Source: Oscillospiraceae bacterium
GTDB lineage: Bacteria > Bacillota > Clostridia > Oscillospirales > Oscillospiraceae
DNA: 64,000 bases
Assembly: GCA_017458335.1 (NCBI GenBank)
Contig: JAFTFT010000018.1
Location: 1 to 64,000, forward strand
Direction of reading: 5' to 3'
The position numbers and the translations under genes are program-made. Shown one piece after another: positions 25,490 to 34,383 of the stretch. The notes beneath the pieces are model-generated. The model did not search any database and had not been told where the DNA came from. It saw only the letters and a program-made list of their open reading frames with translations. Position 1 is the first letter of the stretch; each line of letters opens with the position of its first letter.

Positions 25490-26472
25490 TGAAAATGACG
25501 AAAAACGCAATTCTGGAACTGCTTCGGCAGCATACGGATGTCTATGTGTCGGGCACGGAGCTGGCGAAAGCGCTTTCGGTCAGCCGCACGGCGATCTGGA
25601 AGGGAATCGAGCAGCTTCGGGAAGAAGGCTATGAAATTGACTCCGTAACCAACAAGGGTTACCGGCTCTCATCCGGGAGCGATGTGCTGCGGGAAGAAGA
25701 CGTCAGAAAATATCTCACGGCGGAGGGCCTGGATGTGCGGGTTTACCGCAGCATCACGTCTACCAATACGGTTCTGAAGACGATGGCAGAGGAGGGAGCC
25801 CCGGAGGGGCGCTGCCTGATCGCCGGAGAGCAGACGGCCGGCCGCGGCCGCCGCGGGAGAAGCTTCTATTCTCCGCCGGACAGCGGGATCTATCTGAGCG
25901 TGCTGCTGCGCCCTGCCCTGCAGGCGGTGGACGCCACAAGCATCACGGCCTGTGCCGCTGTCGCGGTGGCGGAGGCCATCGAGAGCCTTGCTCCGGTGAA
26001 GGCAGAGATCAAATGGGTCAACGACATCTACGTGGACGGAAGAAAGGTCTGCGGGATCCTGACAGAAGCCTCCCTGGACTGTGAGAGCGGACAGGTGAAC
26101 TATCTGATCGTCGGGATCGGGATCAACACCCGGGTTCCTGAGTCGGACTTCCCGGAAGAGCTGAGAAGCATCGCTGGCTCCGCGTTCGGAGAAAAGCCGA
26201 TCCCGGAACTGCGCTGCCGCCTGGCAGCCGGCGTGCTGAACCGGCTGATGTACTACTATGGCAGCCTCACGGACAAGGCCTGGTTTGACGAGTATCGGAG
26301 GCGCTCGCTGGTGCTCGGCAGGGAGATCAACATCCTCGCCCCCGGGAAGGAGCCGGAACCCGCCGTGGCGCTGGATCTCGATGGGGACTTTGCCCTGATT
26401 GTGCGGACAGAGAGCGGGGAACTTCGGCGGCTGAACTCGGGCGAGGTCAGTGTAAGGCGGCGGACGGAATAA
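25489..26472 (+). CDS. birA: Bifunctional biotin ligase / biotin operon repressor
   Basis: A 327-residue protein. Residues 1-62 are a winged helix-turn-helix (ILELLRQHTDVYVSGTELAKALSVSRTAIWKGIEQLREEGYEI), so it can repress transcription. The catalytic domain has SITSTNTVLKTMAE, the biotinyl-AMP loop AGRGRRGRSFYSP, and IKWVNDIYVDGRKVCGILTE; the C-terminal SH3-like cap closes the protein. It transfers biotin to acyl carriers such as biotin carboxyl carrier protein. ATG 25489 overlaps the stop of the mini-ORF; ATG 25495 is an alternative. No biotin synthesis genes are near. Confidence 0.93.
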   Translation: MKMTKNAILELLRQHTDVYVSGTELAKALSVSRTAIWKGIEQLREEGYEIDSVTNKGYRLSSGSDVLREEDVRKYLTAEGLDVRVYRSITSTNTVLKTMAEEGAPEGRCLIAGEQTAGRGRRGRSFYSPPDSGIYLSVLLRPALQAVDATSITACAAVAVAEAIESLAPVKAEIKWVNDIYVDGRKVCGILTEASLDCESGQVNYLIVGIGINTRVPESDFPEELRSIAGSAFGEKPIPELRCRLAAGVLNRLMYYYGSLTDKAWFDEYRRRSLVLGREINILAPGKEPEPAVALDLDGDFALIVRTESGELRRLNSGEVSVRRRTE

Positions 26473-26543
26473 GAAAGCTCATCCCGCGGGATGAGGAAAA
26501 CGGAGATGAACCCAAAAGAAAACAGAGATCAGGAGTGATAAAC

Positions 26544-27731
26544 ATGCTGTATAAACAATTTCAGAATCTTCAGCTCTCGGAGCTCGGTTTCGGCGCAATG
26601 CGCCTGCCCCTGCTCCCGGACGGATCCGGCACCATCGATCAGGCGGAACTGGACCGGATGGTGGACGCGGCGATGGAGGCCGGCGTCAACTACTATGACA
26701 CCGCCCATCCCTATCACGACGGGAAATCCGAAGGCGCCATCGGCAGATCCCTGGCGAGATACCCAAGGGAGACTTGGCACCTGGCGGATAAATTCCCCGG
26801 CCACCAGAACGTCCACGGCGTGAAGGAACTGCAGCCTGCCGAGGTATTTGAAGAGCAGCTGCAGCGCTGCGGCGTTGAGTACTTTGACTTCTACCTGCTG
26901 CACAATGTCAACGAACAGTCCATGGCCTATTACTGTAATCCCGAGAAGCACTGCCTGGACTACTTCCTGGAACAGAAGGCAAAGGGACGCATCCGGCATC
27001 TCGGCTTTTCCTGTCACGCCGGTCCGGAAGCGCTGCAGGAATTTGTGGATGGGTATGGAAAAGATCTGGAATTCTGCCAGATCCAGCTGAACTATGTGGA
27101 CTGGAAGCTGCAGAACGCGCAGAAGAAGGTGGAGATTCTGCGAAAAGCGGGACTCCCGATCTGGGTGATGGAGCCGGTTCGCGGCGGAAAGCTCGCCTCC
27201 TTTGCGGAAGAAACCGAAGCCGAGATGCACGCCCTGCGCCCGGATGAGAGCTGCGCGGCATGGGCCTTCCGCTGGCTGCAGTCGGTCCCGAAACCGACCA
27301 TGGTCCTCAGCGGCATGTCGAACCTGCAGCAGATGGAGGACAACCTCAAAACCTTCTCCGCGGAAAAGCCCCTGAACGCCGCGGAACTGGCAGTCCTGGA
27401 GAAGATTGCCGCAGACATGCAAGGGAAAATTCCGTGTACCGGCTGCCGTTACTGCTGCGCCGGCTGCCCAGTGGGCCTGAATATTCCGATGATTCTGAGC
27501 ATGGCCAACGAGCTGCAGGTGTCCAGCTCCATGAACCTGATGATGCGCTATTCCGCTCTGGGGGACGGAAAACGCGCGGCCGACTGCATCGCCTGCGGCC
27601 AGTGCCGGGAGGCATGCCCCCAGAAGATCGACGTTCCTGCCGAGATGGCGAAGTTCGCCGAGGCGATCTCCACCCAGAAGACCTGGGAAGAAATCTGCCG
27701 CGAACGGGCAGCGGCCGCGGCAAAAGCCTGA
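26544..27731 (+). CDS. Aldo/keto reductase with C-terminal 4Fe-4S ferredoxin domain
   Basis: A 395-residue enzyme. The first 290 residues are an aldo/keto reductase TIM barrel (LGFGAMRLPL, NYYDTAHPYHDGKSEGAIGRSL, DFYLLHNVNE, RHLGFSCHAG). The tail carries two four-cysteine clusters, CTGCRYCCAGCPVG and CIACGQCREACPQ, the hallmark of the ferredoxin-coupled AKR subgroup common in anaerobes. Substrate unknown; it may pass electrons between the clusters and a nicotinamide or ferredoxin partner. ATG 26544 sits eight bases after AGGAG. It converges on the type I R-M operon with a shared terminator. Confidence 0.92.
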   Translation: MLYKQFQNLQLSELGFGAMRLPLLPDGSGTIDQAELDRMVDAAMEAGVNYYDTAHPYHDGKSEGAIGRSLARYPRETWHLADKFPGHQNVHGVKELQPAEVFEEQLQRCGVEYFDFYLLHNVNEQSMAYYCNPEKHCLDYFLEQKAKGRIRHLGFSCHAGPEALQEFVDGYGKDLEFCQIQLNYVDWKLQNAQKKVEILRKAGLPIWVMEPVRGGKLASFAEETEAEMHALRPDESCAAWAFRWLQSVPKPTMVLSGMSNLQQMEDNLKTFSAEKPLNAAELAVLEKIAADMQGKIPCTGCRYCCAGCPVGLNIPMILSMANELQVSSSMNLMMRYSALGDGKRAADCIACGQCREACPQKIDVPAEMAKFAEAISTQKTWEEICRERAAAAAKA

Positions 27732-27745
27732 CATCAAACAAAATG

Positions 27746-27778
27746 AACACCCGCCCGATTCGGGCGGGTGTTTATTTA
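27746..27778. terminator. Shared terminator between AKR gene and hsdR
   Basis: Stem AACACCCGCCCG / CGGGCGGGTGTT with an ATT loop (27746-27772), then TTATTTA on the plus strand; the hsdR stop TAA (27776-27778) is just beyond. Confidence 0.8.
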
Positions 27779-30700
27779 TGCCGCGACGGCGTTGGCATTG
27801 ACCTGCTCAATGATCTTGCGGATGCCCATCCAGACGGTGAGATCGGTAAAGACCTCCACGATGCTGCCCTGGTCGGTGAAGGGCGTCTCCTGCAGGACAG
27901 ATAGATCCTTCATCATACCGTTATGAACGATGTACTCCACGATCTGGTTGACGAAATAAATCTGGCGGCTGTCGAGATTCGTGTCGTTCAGGTACTCGGC
28001 AAAGGCGGCCTTGGCCGCATTCATATCCAGCCCCACGATCTCACGTACAAACTCGCCCAGCGGTTTCGCCTGATACCGGGCTTCGTAGTCCTCCTTGGTC
28101 CCGACTTCGCTCCAGAGAATCTTTTCCAGCGCGGCGACATCTTCTTCCGTCAGCGGGATGTTCCCTCTCAGTTTGGCAATCACGCCTTCGTCCTGATGCT
28201 GGCGGATATAGTATTCGGCTCTCGCACGGTAATCTTTCAGATAATCGCTCTCCGGTTCGGACATGTGCCATTCGGTAGAAAGCACCTCATCGTCAAAATT
28301 GGTTTCATAGATCACTTTGTTGTTCGGAATATACTTGATGAGATCCCGCAAGTTCTCTCGGATATACTCAAATTCATGAATACCCGCATTGTCCAGATAG
28401 TCCGTGTGCAGAAGCTGGTTCAACAGCTCCGCCTGCATCATGATCTCCGGAATGTTCGCCACGCTTGCAACAGCCTGTGCTTTTTTCAGAAGATCATGCC
28501 GCGCACGGCTATACTTCTCCCCGGCCAGATAAGCCAGCTCAATTCCATACAGAAGCGCGTCAAAACGCAGGGCCTTGGCATCGTCCTTCTCCGGCTCAAT
28601 CAGCGGAGCCAGCTCTTGCCCCATGAGCAGAGTGTCCTCATAAGTGAGGGCGTTGTAGTTGTCGGGATTGGAATACAGTTCTACGTATTTCAGGTGCTGT
28701 TTGACAGCGAAGTTGTCGCGATTCAGTTCCCGTACCTTCTCCACCATGTCGTCCACCAGCGACTTGCGGAAGGCAATCAGATCCGGTGTCTGAAACGCCA
28801 GATCCTGCAGCCGGAAGACAATCTGTGCTTTCAGCCGGAAGATGGCTCCCTGCAGGGCGATCATGTTGGCGCTGGGTTTCCCTTTGTTCATACGGAAGAA
28901 CTCAAAGTTGCCGCAGAAGTCGAAGATATAGAACCTGGTCTTGTCCTTCCCGTCGATCAGGCCGGGGCAGAGCCGTGTCCCGCGGCCGATCATCTGCCAG
29001 AACTTTGCCTTGCTCATGACCTTCTTGAAGAAGACCAGGTTGAGCACTTCGGGCACGTCGATTCCGGTATCCAGCATGTCCACCGAGATCGCCACCTGCG
29101 GCAGTTTATCCGCTTCAGAGAACTCATCGATGGCGCTCTGGGCATAGGTCATATAGTTGTCGATAACCTTGGCATATCCGACCAGATGCGGGTACTCCTT
29201 CCCGAACACCTCCAGGATCTTTTCCGCGTGCCGGTGGCTCTTGGCAAAGATGATGGTCTTGCCGAGCTTGCTTCCATAGTCAATCTTCAAACCTTCCGTC
29301 ATCAGAATATTGAGCACTTCACGGATGGTGTCCTCGTTGAAAATCCATTCGTTCAGCGCGGAGGAGGCGATGCTCTCCGGCAGTTCGCCGTTTTCATCCT
29401 CAAAGGTGTCCTCATAGGCAGCTTTGTCTTCCTCCGAGAGCTCATCATACACGATGCCCTGCTGGATGAACTTGAGCGTGGTCTCCACAGAAAGGAAATC
29501 CACCAGGTATCCGTCCTGCACCGCTTGAGCCAGCTCATAGCCGTAGGTAGGCACACCGCTTTCCAGCTCGAACACTTCATAGGTGTTCTTGTCGATCTCG
29601 TCCTTGGGCGTGGCGGTCAGGCCCACCAGCGGTGCGTCGAAGTAGTTGAAAATATCCCGGTATTTGTTATAGATGGAGCGGTGGGCCTCGTCGCAGATCA
29701 CCAGATCGAAGTGCCCGACGGAGAAAAGCTTGCCCTCTTCGTCCCGTATCGCGTCGATGCAGTTCATCATGGTCTGATACGTGGAGAACACCCCGTGCGC
29801 CTGATAGTTGTCCTTTTCCTCACAGAGATTCGTCACTGAGAGATCGGGCAGCAGGTTCACAAAGTTGCGCTTGGCCTGTGTCACCAGGGAGTTGCGGTCG
29901 GCCAGGAAGAGGATATTTTTCACCCAGCCCTGTTCCAGCAGTACCTTGCACAGCGCAATGACCGTTCTCGTTTTGCCGGAACCGGTCGCCATGACCAGCA
30001 GAGCCTTGCGGCGGTTTTTCTGCCCGAAGCTGTCGCAGACCGCCTTGATGGCAGCCTCCTGGTAGTAGCGCCCGGCGATCTTTTTATCCACCACGATGTG
30101 CTTCAGGCTGCTCCGCATACGCAGGAGGTTAAACCACTTTTCCAGGTCCCGCTTGGACCAGATGGACGCCACCTTCCGTTCGGGGTATTGGGTGTCGACG
30201 ATCCGGGTCTCAAATCCGTTGGTCAGGAACACCACCGGATATCGTCCCTGCTTCTGCTCGATGAGATCCGCATAGAGCTTGGCCTGCTGGCGGCCTTTGG
30301 CCACATCCACACAGGTGCGTTTGGCTTCAATCACGGCGAGAACACGGCCATCGTCCCCCAGCAGGACATAATCGGCATAGCCGACCTCGGACTTGTTCGG
30401 CATGCCCGGGATCTGATACTCGTTGATCCAGTTTTTTCCCTCGATCCAGCCCGCGTCCTCCAGCATGGCGTCGATATAGAGCTTGCGGGTCTTGTACTCG
30501 GAGAGCTCCAGGGGCTTGGGCACATAGGTCTGCTGCTGCTCCTCACGCCGGGCGGTGAGCTCGGCCTTGAGGGCGGCGTTCTCCGCCATGAGTGCCGCGA
30601 GGTCGATTTCCTCTACTCCCTTAGCAGGGGAGTCCCTTCCGTCTGTCTCTTGAATGCCATTCAAGAGCTCCGGATCAAACGCCCGCTCTTCGTAATTATC

Positions 30701-31078
30701 CCCGTAGCAGTAGGCCATGAAGTCCAGGAAGAGATAGAGGTTTTCAAGGCAAAGCATCGCCTGCTCGCGGCTGATCTTCTTCCCGGCATGGGCGGCGGTG
30801 TTTCCGGTCTTGCGGATGAAGTCCATCCGGCGCAGAAGATTCTGGTCCACCACATCCCGGAACTCGTCCGTGCTCATGAGAGAAACCAGCTTGTCGTCCC
30901 AGGGCATCACGAGACCGCTGTCCACGGAATACATCCACTTGACGGCAAACTCCATCGCCCTGCGGCAGTTGAGCACGCAGGACGCGGTGTCGATATTCAG
31001 GATCTTCTCCGCCGAAACCGCCACCTCCGCAAAAGAGGTAAAATTCGGTTCGGAGAGGAATATGTCAAAGTTGGTCAT
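27776..31078 (-). CDS. hsdR: Type I restriction enzyme, R (motor/nuclease) subunit
   Basis: A 1100-residue restriction subunit. An N-terminal DUF4145-like region (ILNIDTASCVLNCRRAMEFAVKWMY) leads into the nuclease domain with a PD-(D/E)xK core (EVGYADYVLLGDDGRVLAVIEAKRT near 250), then SF2 motor motifs: Walker A MATGSGKTRT near 361, ICDEAHRSIYNKYRD near 460, LTATPKDEID and QMIGRGTRLCPG. The long C-terminus is the EcoEI-type HsdR_C region that docks on the methyltransferase. It cuts unmethylated DNA after translocation. It is the last gene of the fic-hsdM-hsdS-regulator-hsdR operon; the gap to the regulator stop is 64 bp. Confidence 0.95.
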   Translation of the reverse strand: MTNFDIFLSEPNFTSFAEVAVSAEKILNIDTASCVLNCRRAMEFAVKWMYSVDSGLVMPWDDKLVSLMSTDEFRDVVDQNLLRRMDFIRKTGNTAAHAGKKISREQAMLCLENLYLFLDFMAYCYGDNYEERAFDPELLNGIQETDGRDSPAKGVEEIDLAALMAENAALKAELTARREEQQQTYVPKPLELSEYKTRKLYIDAMLEDAGWIEGKNWINEYQIPGMPNKSEVGYADYVLLGDDGRVLAVIEAKRTCVDVAKGRQQAKLYADLIEQKQGRYPVVFLTNGFETRIVDTQYPERKVASIWSKRDLEKWFNLLRMRSSLKHIVVDKKIAGRYYQEAAIKAVCDSFGQKNRRKALLVMATGSGKTRTVIALCKVLLEQGWVKNILFLADRNSLVTQAKRNFVNLLPDLSVTNLCEEKDNYQAHGVFSTYQTMMNCIDAIRDEEGKLFSVGHFDLVICDEAHRSIYNKYRDIFNYFDAPLVGLTATPKDEIDKNTYEVFELESGVPTYGYELAQAVQDGYLVDFLSVETTLKFIQQGIVYDELSEEDKAAYEDTFEDENGELPESIASSALNEWIFNEDTIREVLNILMTEGLKIDYGSKLGKTIIFAKSHRHAEKILEVFGKEYPHLVGYAKVIDNYMTYAQSAIDEFSEADKLPQVAISVDMLDTGIDVPEVLNLVFFKKVMSKAKFWQMIGRGTRLCPGLIDGKDKTRFYIFDFCGNFEFFRMNKGKPSANMIALQGAIFRLKAQIVFRLQDLAFQTPDLIAFRKSLVDDMVEKVRELNRDNFAVKQHLKYVELYSNPDNYNALTYEDTLLMGQELAPLIEPEKDDAKALRFDALLYGIELAYLAGEKYSRARHDLLKKAQAVASVANIPEIMMQAELLNQLLHTDYLDNAGIHEFEYIRENLRDLIKYIPNNKVIYETNFDDEVLSTEWHMSEPESDYLKDYRARAEYYIRQHQDEGVIAKLRGNIPLTEEDVAALEKILWSEVGTKEDYEARYQAKPLGEFVREIVGLDMNAAKAAFAEYLNDTNLDSRQIYFVNQIVEYIVHNGMMKDLSVLQETPFTDQGSIVEVFTDLTVWMGIRKIIEQVNANAVAA

Positions 31079-31142
31079 GATACGTCACCTTTTGACCTTA
31101 TGATCTGCTCTAGTCTGTTAAAAGATATTGATAAGTTAAGTC

Positions 31143-31508
31143 TCAGTTCTCTTTTACAACAGCCAATTTTAAAGTCGCTTCCGGAAAATAGAACACATTA
31201 TTAGGCTTCGGTTCGTTTATACTCTTTGTCGGGACAATTGGAGATTGAAGCTCCATCCCCAAAACACTGGCTAATTTGACAAGTGTGGACAGTGTAAAAT
31301 TAGTCTCCGCTCTTTCCCATCTTGAAACCAGTCCCTGTGTCACTCCAAGTTTTTTTGCCAATTCCTTCTGACTCCATCCAAGATTCTGCCTTTTCATGGA
31401 AATTTCTGCGGCAATAGTTCCTTGTAAACCGGCCAGAACAATATCTTCGGGCGCAATACCCTCTGTCACACGATCCAGGAATTCGTTCATATTGTCTTGT
31501 GTTTTCAT
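31143..31508 (-). CDS. XRE-family helix-turn-helix protein (antitoxin-like)
   Basis: A 121-residue protein with an N-terminal helical segment (MNEFLDRVTEGIAPEDIVLAGLQGTIAAEI) and a clear XRE helix-turn-helix at 38-85: MKRQNLGWSQKELAKKLGVTQGLVSRWERAE. The C-terminal tail PNNVFYFPEATLKLAVVKEN is not recognised. Its ATG overlaps the TGA of the frame-broken remnant upstream (ATGA), the arrangement of a toxin-antitoxin pair. It sits between hsdS and hsdR, so it may control the R-M genes or be a leftover antitoxin. Confidence 0.8.
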   Translation of the reverse strand: MKTQDNMNEFLDRVTEGIAPEDIVLAGLQGTIAAEISMKRQNLGWSQKELAKKLGVTQGLVSRWERAETNFTLSTLVKLASVLGMELQSPIVPTKSINEPKPNNVFYFPEATLKLAVVKEN

Positions 31509-31659
31509 CTTTGAAGCTCCCTTTTCATTTGGTTGAAGCGTTCCTTTGCGATAGGAATGTGTGTTGAATAGGGGCGATCAGTTCGTGCGCCAGAAGTGGG
31601 TGTACGTAAAATGAGCTGGGTATTGACAGTAAAAACTGTAATGCATCCTGCTTATTCAT
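31505..31659 (-). pseudogene. Frame-broken remnant of a small toxin-like gene
   Basis: On the minus strand a well-placed GAGGTGG and ATG 31659 open MNKQDALQFLL, but the coherent continuation lies in another frame: ITVFTVNTQLILRTPTSG then ARTDRPYSTHIPIAKERFNQMKRELQR and TGA 31505-31507, overlapping the next ATG. That frame has a TAA just upstream of ITVF, and no long frame covers the whole. I read it as the two ends of a small gene, joined by a deletion or frameshift, that preceded the XRE gene. The family is not recognised; toxin identity is inference from position. Confidence 0.5.
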
Positions 31660-31701
31660 TTTCCACCTCATTATATTACTTTTAAGTAATTCTTGTCAAT
31701 G

Positions 31702-32856
31702 CTATCCGAAATATTGCTGCATCAGGCTGTCAAAGAGAAGCTGCGTTTCATCCAGGGACTTCTGAATAGCAGATTTGGATTTGTCGATCTGATGAACAAA
31801 ATCTGAAAAAACGTTCTGAAGTTCTAACGGAGGAATAAAAATTGGCATCTCAGCGATTTGCCCTGAAGAAACTCTTGATCTTGTTTGTCCATGTATCATT
31901 CCATGCGCTAATAACAGAGTTTCTGGACAGTTGACGTATTGGCAGGCAAACTCTGTGTTCAATAAGCTGGGGTTAGGAATATAGTGAACGCAATCTGCTT
32001 TATTAACAGCAATTCCTATTTCTTTTGGAATAATACAGGCGCGCAAATTGGGGTCGCCTAAAGTCCCTATAACAATCTCGCCCGCATGACAGGTGTATTT
32101 TTTCAGATTCTCATAGTGCTCTGGAGGGATAAAGGATTTGTCTTCGTCGATAAACCTCCCCACTCCAATGTTTCCTAGTCTTATTACTCTCACACCGGTT
32201 TCAGAATAATGCTCTGACTTGAGATTTGAGCCAAAAGGCCCATCGCTTAAACGCAGGCTTGACTCTTTGAATGATATACACTCCCAATTCAATGGGTTTG
32301 AAAATGGGTCCCCAAACATCTCGACAAATCGGACTTTGATGAGGTTGTCAAGTTTCTGCAGTTCCTGTTGTCGAAGAGCAATTATGCCCTCAATTTTCCC
32401 TAGATTGCCTGAAATATATTCTTGCTTTTCTTGACTGGGAATATTAATAACCGCATTCTTTAGTTCGCTTTTGTTAAAACCAGGTATGGTTGCACGAGCA
32501 CCAACATTATCAAGTAGATGATGCTGAAAATAACCAGATTTAAAATAGTACAGCAAATACGGATTATGGACTGGCTTTTTCTTTATAACTTTAACCAAAG
32601 CAACGTTATATGCTCCCGCAAGTCCAGTAAAAGCTTGACCAATATATCCGTATCGAGAAAGCATAATGTCTTCTTGCGTACATTTGTGGAGTTTGCCATT
32701 ATCAAGAACATACTCTATGAACTTCTCGTCTCCCTGAGTATAATCCCTGATCTGAAGCATCCGAATATATCCATCTTTTGGCTCAGACACCCATTCATCC
32801 TTGGGCGGTTGGGTTCCTCCTTGGAAGTCACATACATCCAATAATTTTTCAACCAT
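31702..32856 (-). CDS. hsdS: Type I restriction enzyme, S (specificity) subunit
   Basis: A 384-residue subunit with two target-recognition domains separated by conserved helices. First half: LLDVCDFQGGTQPPKDEW, GYIRMLQIRDYTQG, LSRYGYIGQ, ATIPGFNKSELKNAVINIPSQEKQEYI. Second half: SLRLSDGPFGSNLKSEHYSE, GVRVIRLGNIGVGRF, IVIGTLGDPN, SSGQIAEMPIFIPPLELQ. The linker helix LGKIEGIIALRQQELQKLDNLIK sets the distance between half-sites. It determines the methylated sequence, which cannot be read from here. Clearly more AT-rich than hsdM and hsdR, as usual for exchanged specificity genes. Confidence 0.93.
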   Translation of the reverse strand: MVEKLLDVCDFQGGTQPPKDEWVSEPKDGYIRMLQIRDYTQGDEKFIEYVLDNGKLHKCTQEDIMLSRYGYIGQAFTGLAGAYNVALVKVIKKKPVHNPYLLYYFKSGYFQHHLLDNVGARATIPGFNKSELKNAVINIPSQEKQEYISGNLGKIEGIIALRQQELQKLDNLIKVRFVEMFGDPFSNPLNWECISFKESSLRLSDGPFGSNLKSEHYSETGVRVIRLGNIGVGRFIDEDKSFIPPEHYENLKKYTCHAGEIVIGTLGDPNLRACIIPKEIGIAVNKADCVHYIPNPSLLNTEFACQYVNCPETLLLAHGMIHGQTRSRVSSGQIAEMPIFIPPLELQNVFSDFVHQIDKSKSAIQKSLDETQLLFDSLMQQYFG

Positions 32857-32874
32857 AATTCATCCCCACAAATG

Positions 32875-34383
32875 TCAATTTGATTCGTAAAGCATTCGCT
32901 CCAGCTCGGCTAGTTCCTTGCCAATCTCCGCCTCAAGCGCCTTGATGTTTGCCATAATCTCACTCGTGGGCGGGTACTCCACGGGCTTGTATTCCGTCTG
33001 CTTGTACTTGTTGATGGAGAGGTCATAATCATTTTGAACGATCTCGTCCTTCGGCACGAAGAAGCTCTGCTCCGTGCGGGCGCGGCCTTCCTCGGCATCC
33101 AAAGCGCGGAAACGGGCGATGATATCGGGGATATCGTTCTCCCTGGTCTCGCTGCGCTTGTCGTCGAGAGAGAAGCCGTCGGCCTTCATGTCATAGAACC
33201 AGACCTTGTCCGTGCCGCCGTGGCCGGTCTTGGTGAAGATCAGGATGGCGGTGGACACACCCGCGTAGGGCTTGAACACGCCGGAGGGCATGGAGATCAC
33301 GGCTTCAAGTCGGTTGCCCTCGATGAGCTCCTTGCGGATGGCTTTGTGCGCGGTGGACGAGCCGAAGAGCACGCCGTCCGGCACGATGCAGGCGCAGCGG
33401 CCGCCGACTTTGAGCATCCGAAGGAACAGTGCCAGAAACAGGAGCTCGGTTTTCTTGGTCTTGCAGACCTTCAAGAGATCGGTAGAGACGATATCCGCGT
33501 CCAGGCTGCCCTTGAAGGGCGGATTGGCCAGGATCAGGCTGTACATCTCCCGGTCCGGGTTCTGGTCGGAGAGACTGTCCCGGTACTCGATATAAGGATT
33601 GTCCACCCCATGGGTCATCATGTTCATCGCACCGATGCGCAGCATGGTGCGGTCCATGTCGTAACCGTGGAACATGTGGTTCATATAGTGATCCTTGTTC
33701 TGGCGGTTGAAGAAAACCTCCTGCTTGCGGTTTTCCTTGAGATAGTCGCTGACCGCCACAAGAAAGCCCGAAGTACCGCAGGCCGGGTCACAGACGATCT
33801 CATCTGCTTTGGGGTCCATCAGGGCCACCATCATTTTGATGATGTGCCGGGGTGTGCGGAACTGGCCGTTGACGCCGGCTGTGGCGATCTTGGAAAGCAG
33901 ATATTCGTACACGTCGCCGCGGGTATCCGCAGATTTCAGCTGTGCCATCTGCTCATAGATGCCGTCCATGGCCGTGACGATCTTATCCAGCATCAAGGGC
34001 GTGGGGATCTTGAAGATGGCGTCGCCCATGTATTTGGAATAAGCGCTTTCCTTGTCGCCGTGCAGGTTCTTGATGAACGGGAAGACCCACTCCTGCACGG
34101 TGCTGTACATCTTCGCAGCGGGGAAGTCATGGAACACGCTCCACTTGAGCTGGTTTCCATCAACTGTGCGCTCACCGATCTGTACCTCTTTGGCAAAAAT
34201 GCTCTCGTAGGGCAGGCCGAGCATGGCGGCCTCCTTGGCGCGGAGATTGTCGGAGTCGTCCAGATCGTGAATGAACATCAGGTAGGTCATCTGCTCAATC
34301 ACATCTAGGGGGTTGGTCAGCCCGCCGGTCCAGAAGATCTCCCAAAGGCTGTCTATTTTGCTTCTCAATTCACCTGTAACCAT
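32875..34383 (-). CDS. hsdM: Type I restriction-modification methyltransferase, M subunit
   Basis: A 502-residue N6-adenine methyltransferase. The N-terminal HsdM helical bundle (LWEIFWTGGLTNPLDVIEQMTYLMFIHDLD) is followed by the SAM-binding motif DPACGTSGFLVAV near 200, the FHGYDMDRTMLRIGAMNM block and the catalytic LANPPFKGSLD (NPPF) near 280. The C-terminal helices end with KALEAEIGKELAELERMLYES. With hsdS it methylates host sites. Its start overlaps the end of the fic gene by 14 bases. Stop TGA at 32875-32877, 18 bases before the hsdS start region. Confidence 0.95.
   Translation of the reverse strand: MVTGELRSKIDSLWEIFWTGGLTNPLDVIEQMTYLMFIHDLDDSDNLRAKEAAMLGLPYESIFAKEVQIGERTVDGNQLKWSVFHDFPAAKMYSTVQEWVFPFIKNLHGDKESAYSKYMGDAIFKIPTPLMLDKIVTAMDGIYEQMAQLKSADTRGDVYEYLLSKIATAGVNGQFRTPRHIIKMMVALMDPKADEIVCDPACGTSGFLVAVSDYLKENRKQEVFFNRQNKDHYMNHMFHGYDMDRTMLRIGAMNMMTHGVDNPYIEYRDSLSDQNPDREMYSLILANPPFKGSLDADIVSTDLLKVCKTKKTELLFLALFLRMLKVGGRCACIVPDGVLFGSSTAHKAIRKELIEGNRLEAVISMPSGVFKPYAGVSTAILIFTKTGHGGTDKVWFYDMKADGFSLDDKRSETRENDIPDIIARFRALDAEEGRARTEQSFFVPKDEIVQNDYDLSINKYKQTEYKPVEYPPTSEIMANIKALEAEIGKELAELERMLYESN

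Noticed and set aside
27923..29839. Long plus-strand frame opposite hsdR
   Set aside because: hsdR carries intact nuclease and motor motifs on the minus strand; the opposite frame has none.
31525..31659. 44-residue frame MNKQDALQFLLSIPSSFY and onward as a complete gene
   Set aside because: Only its start looks genuine; the coherent protein sequence that overlaps the next gene lies in another frame, so I treat the region as a broken gene.
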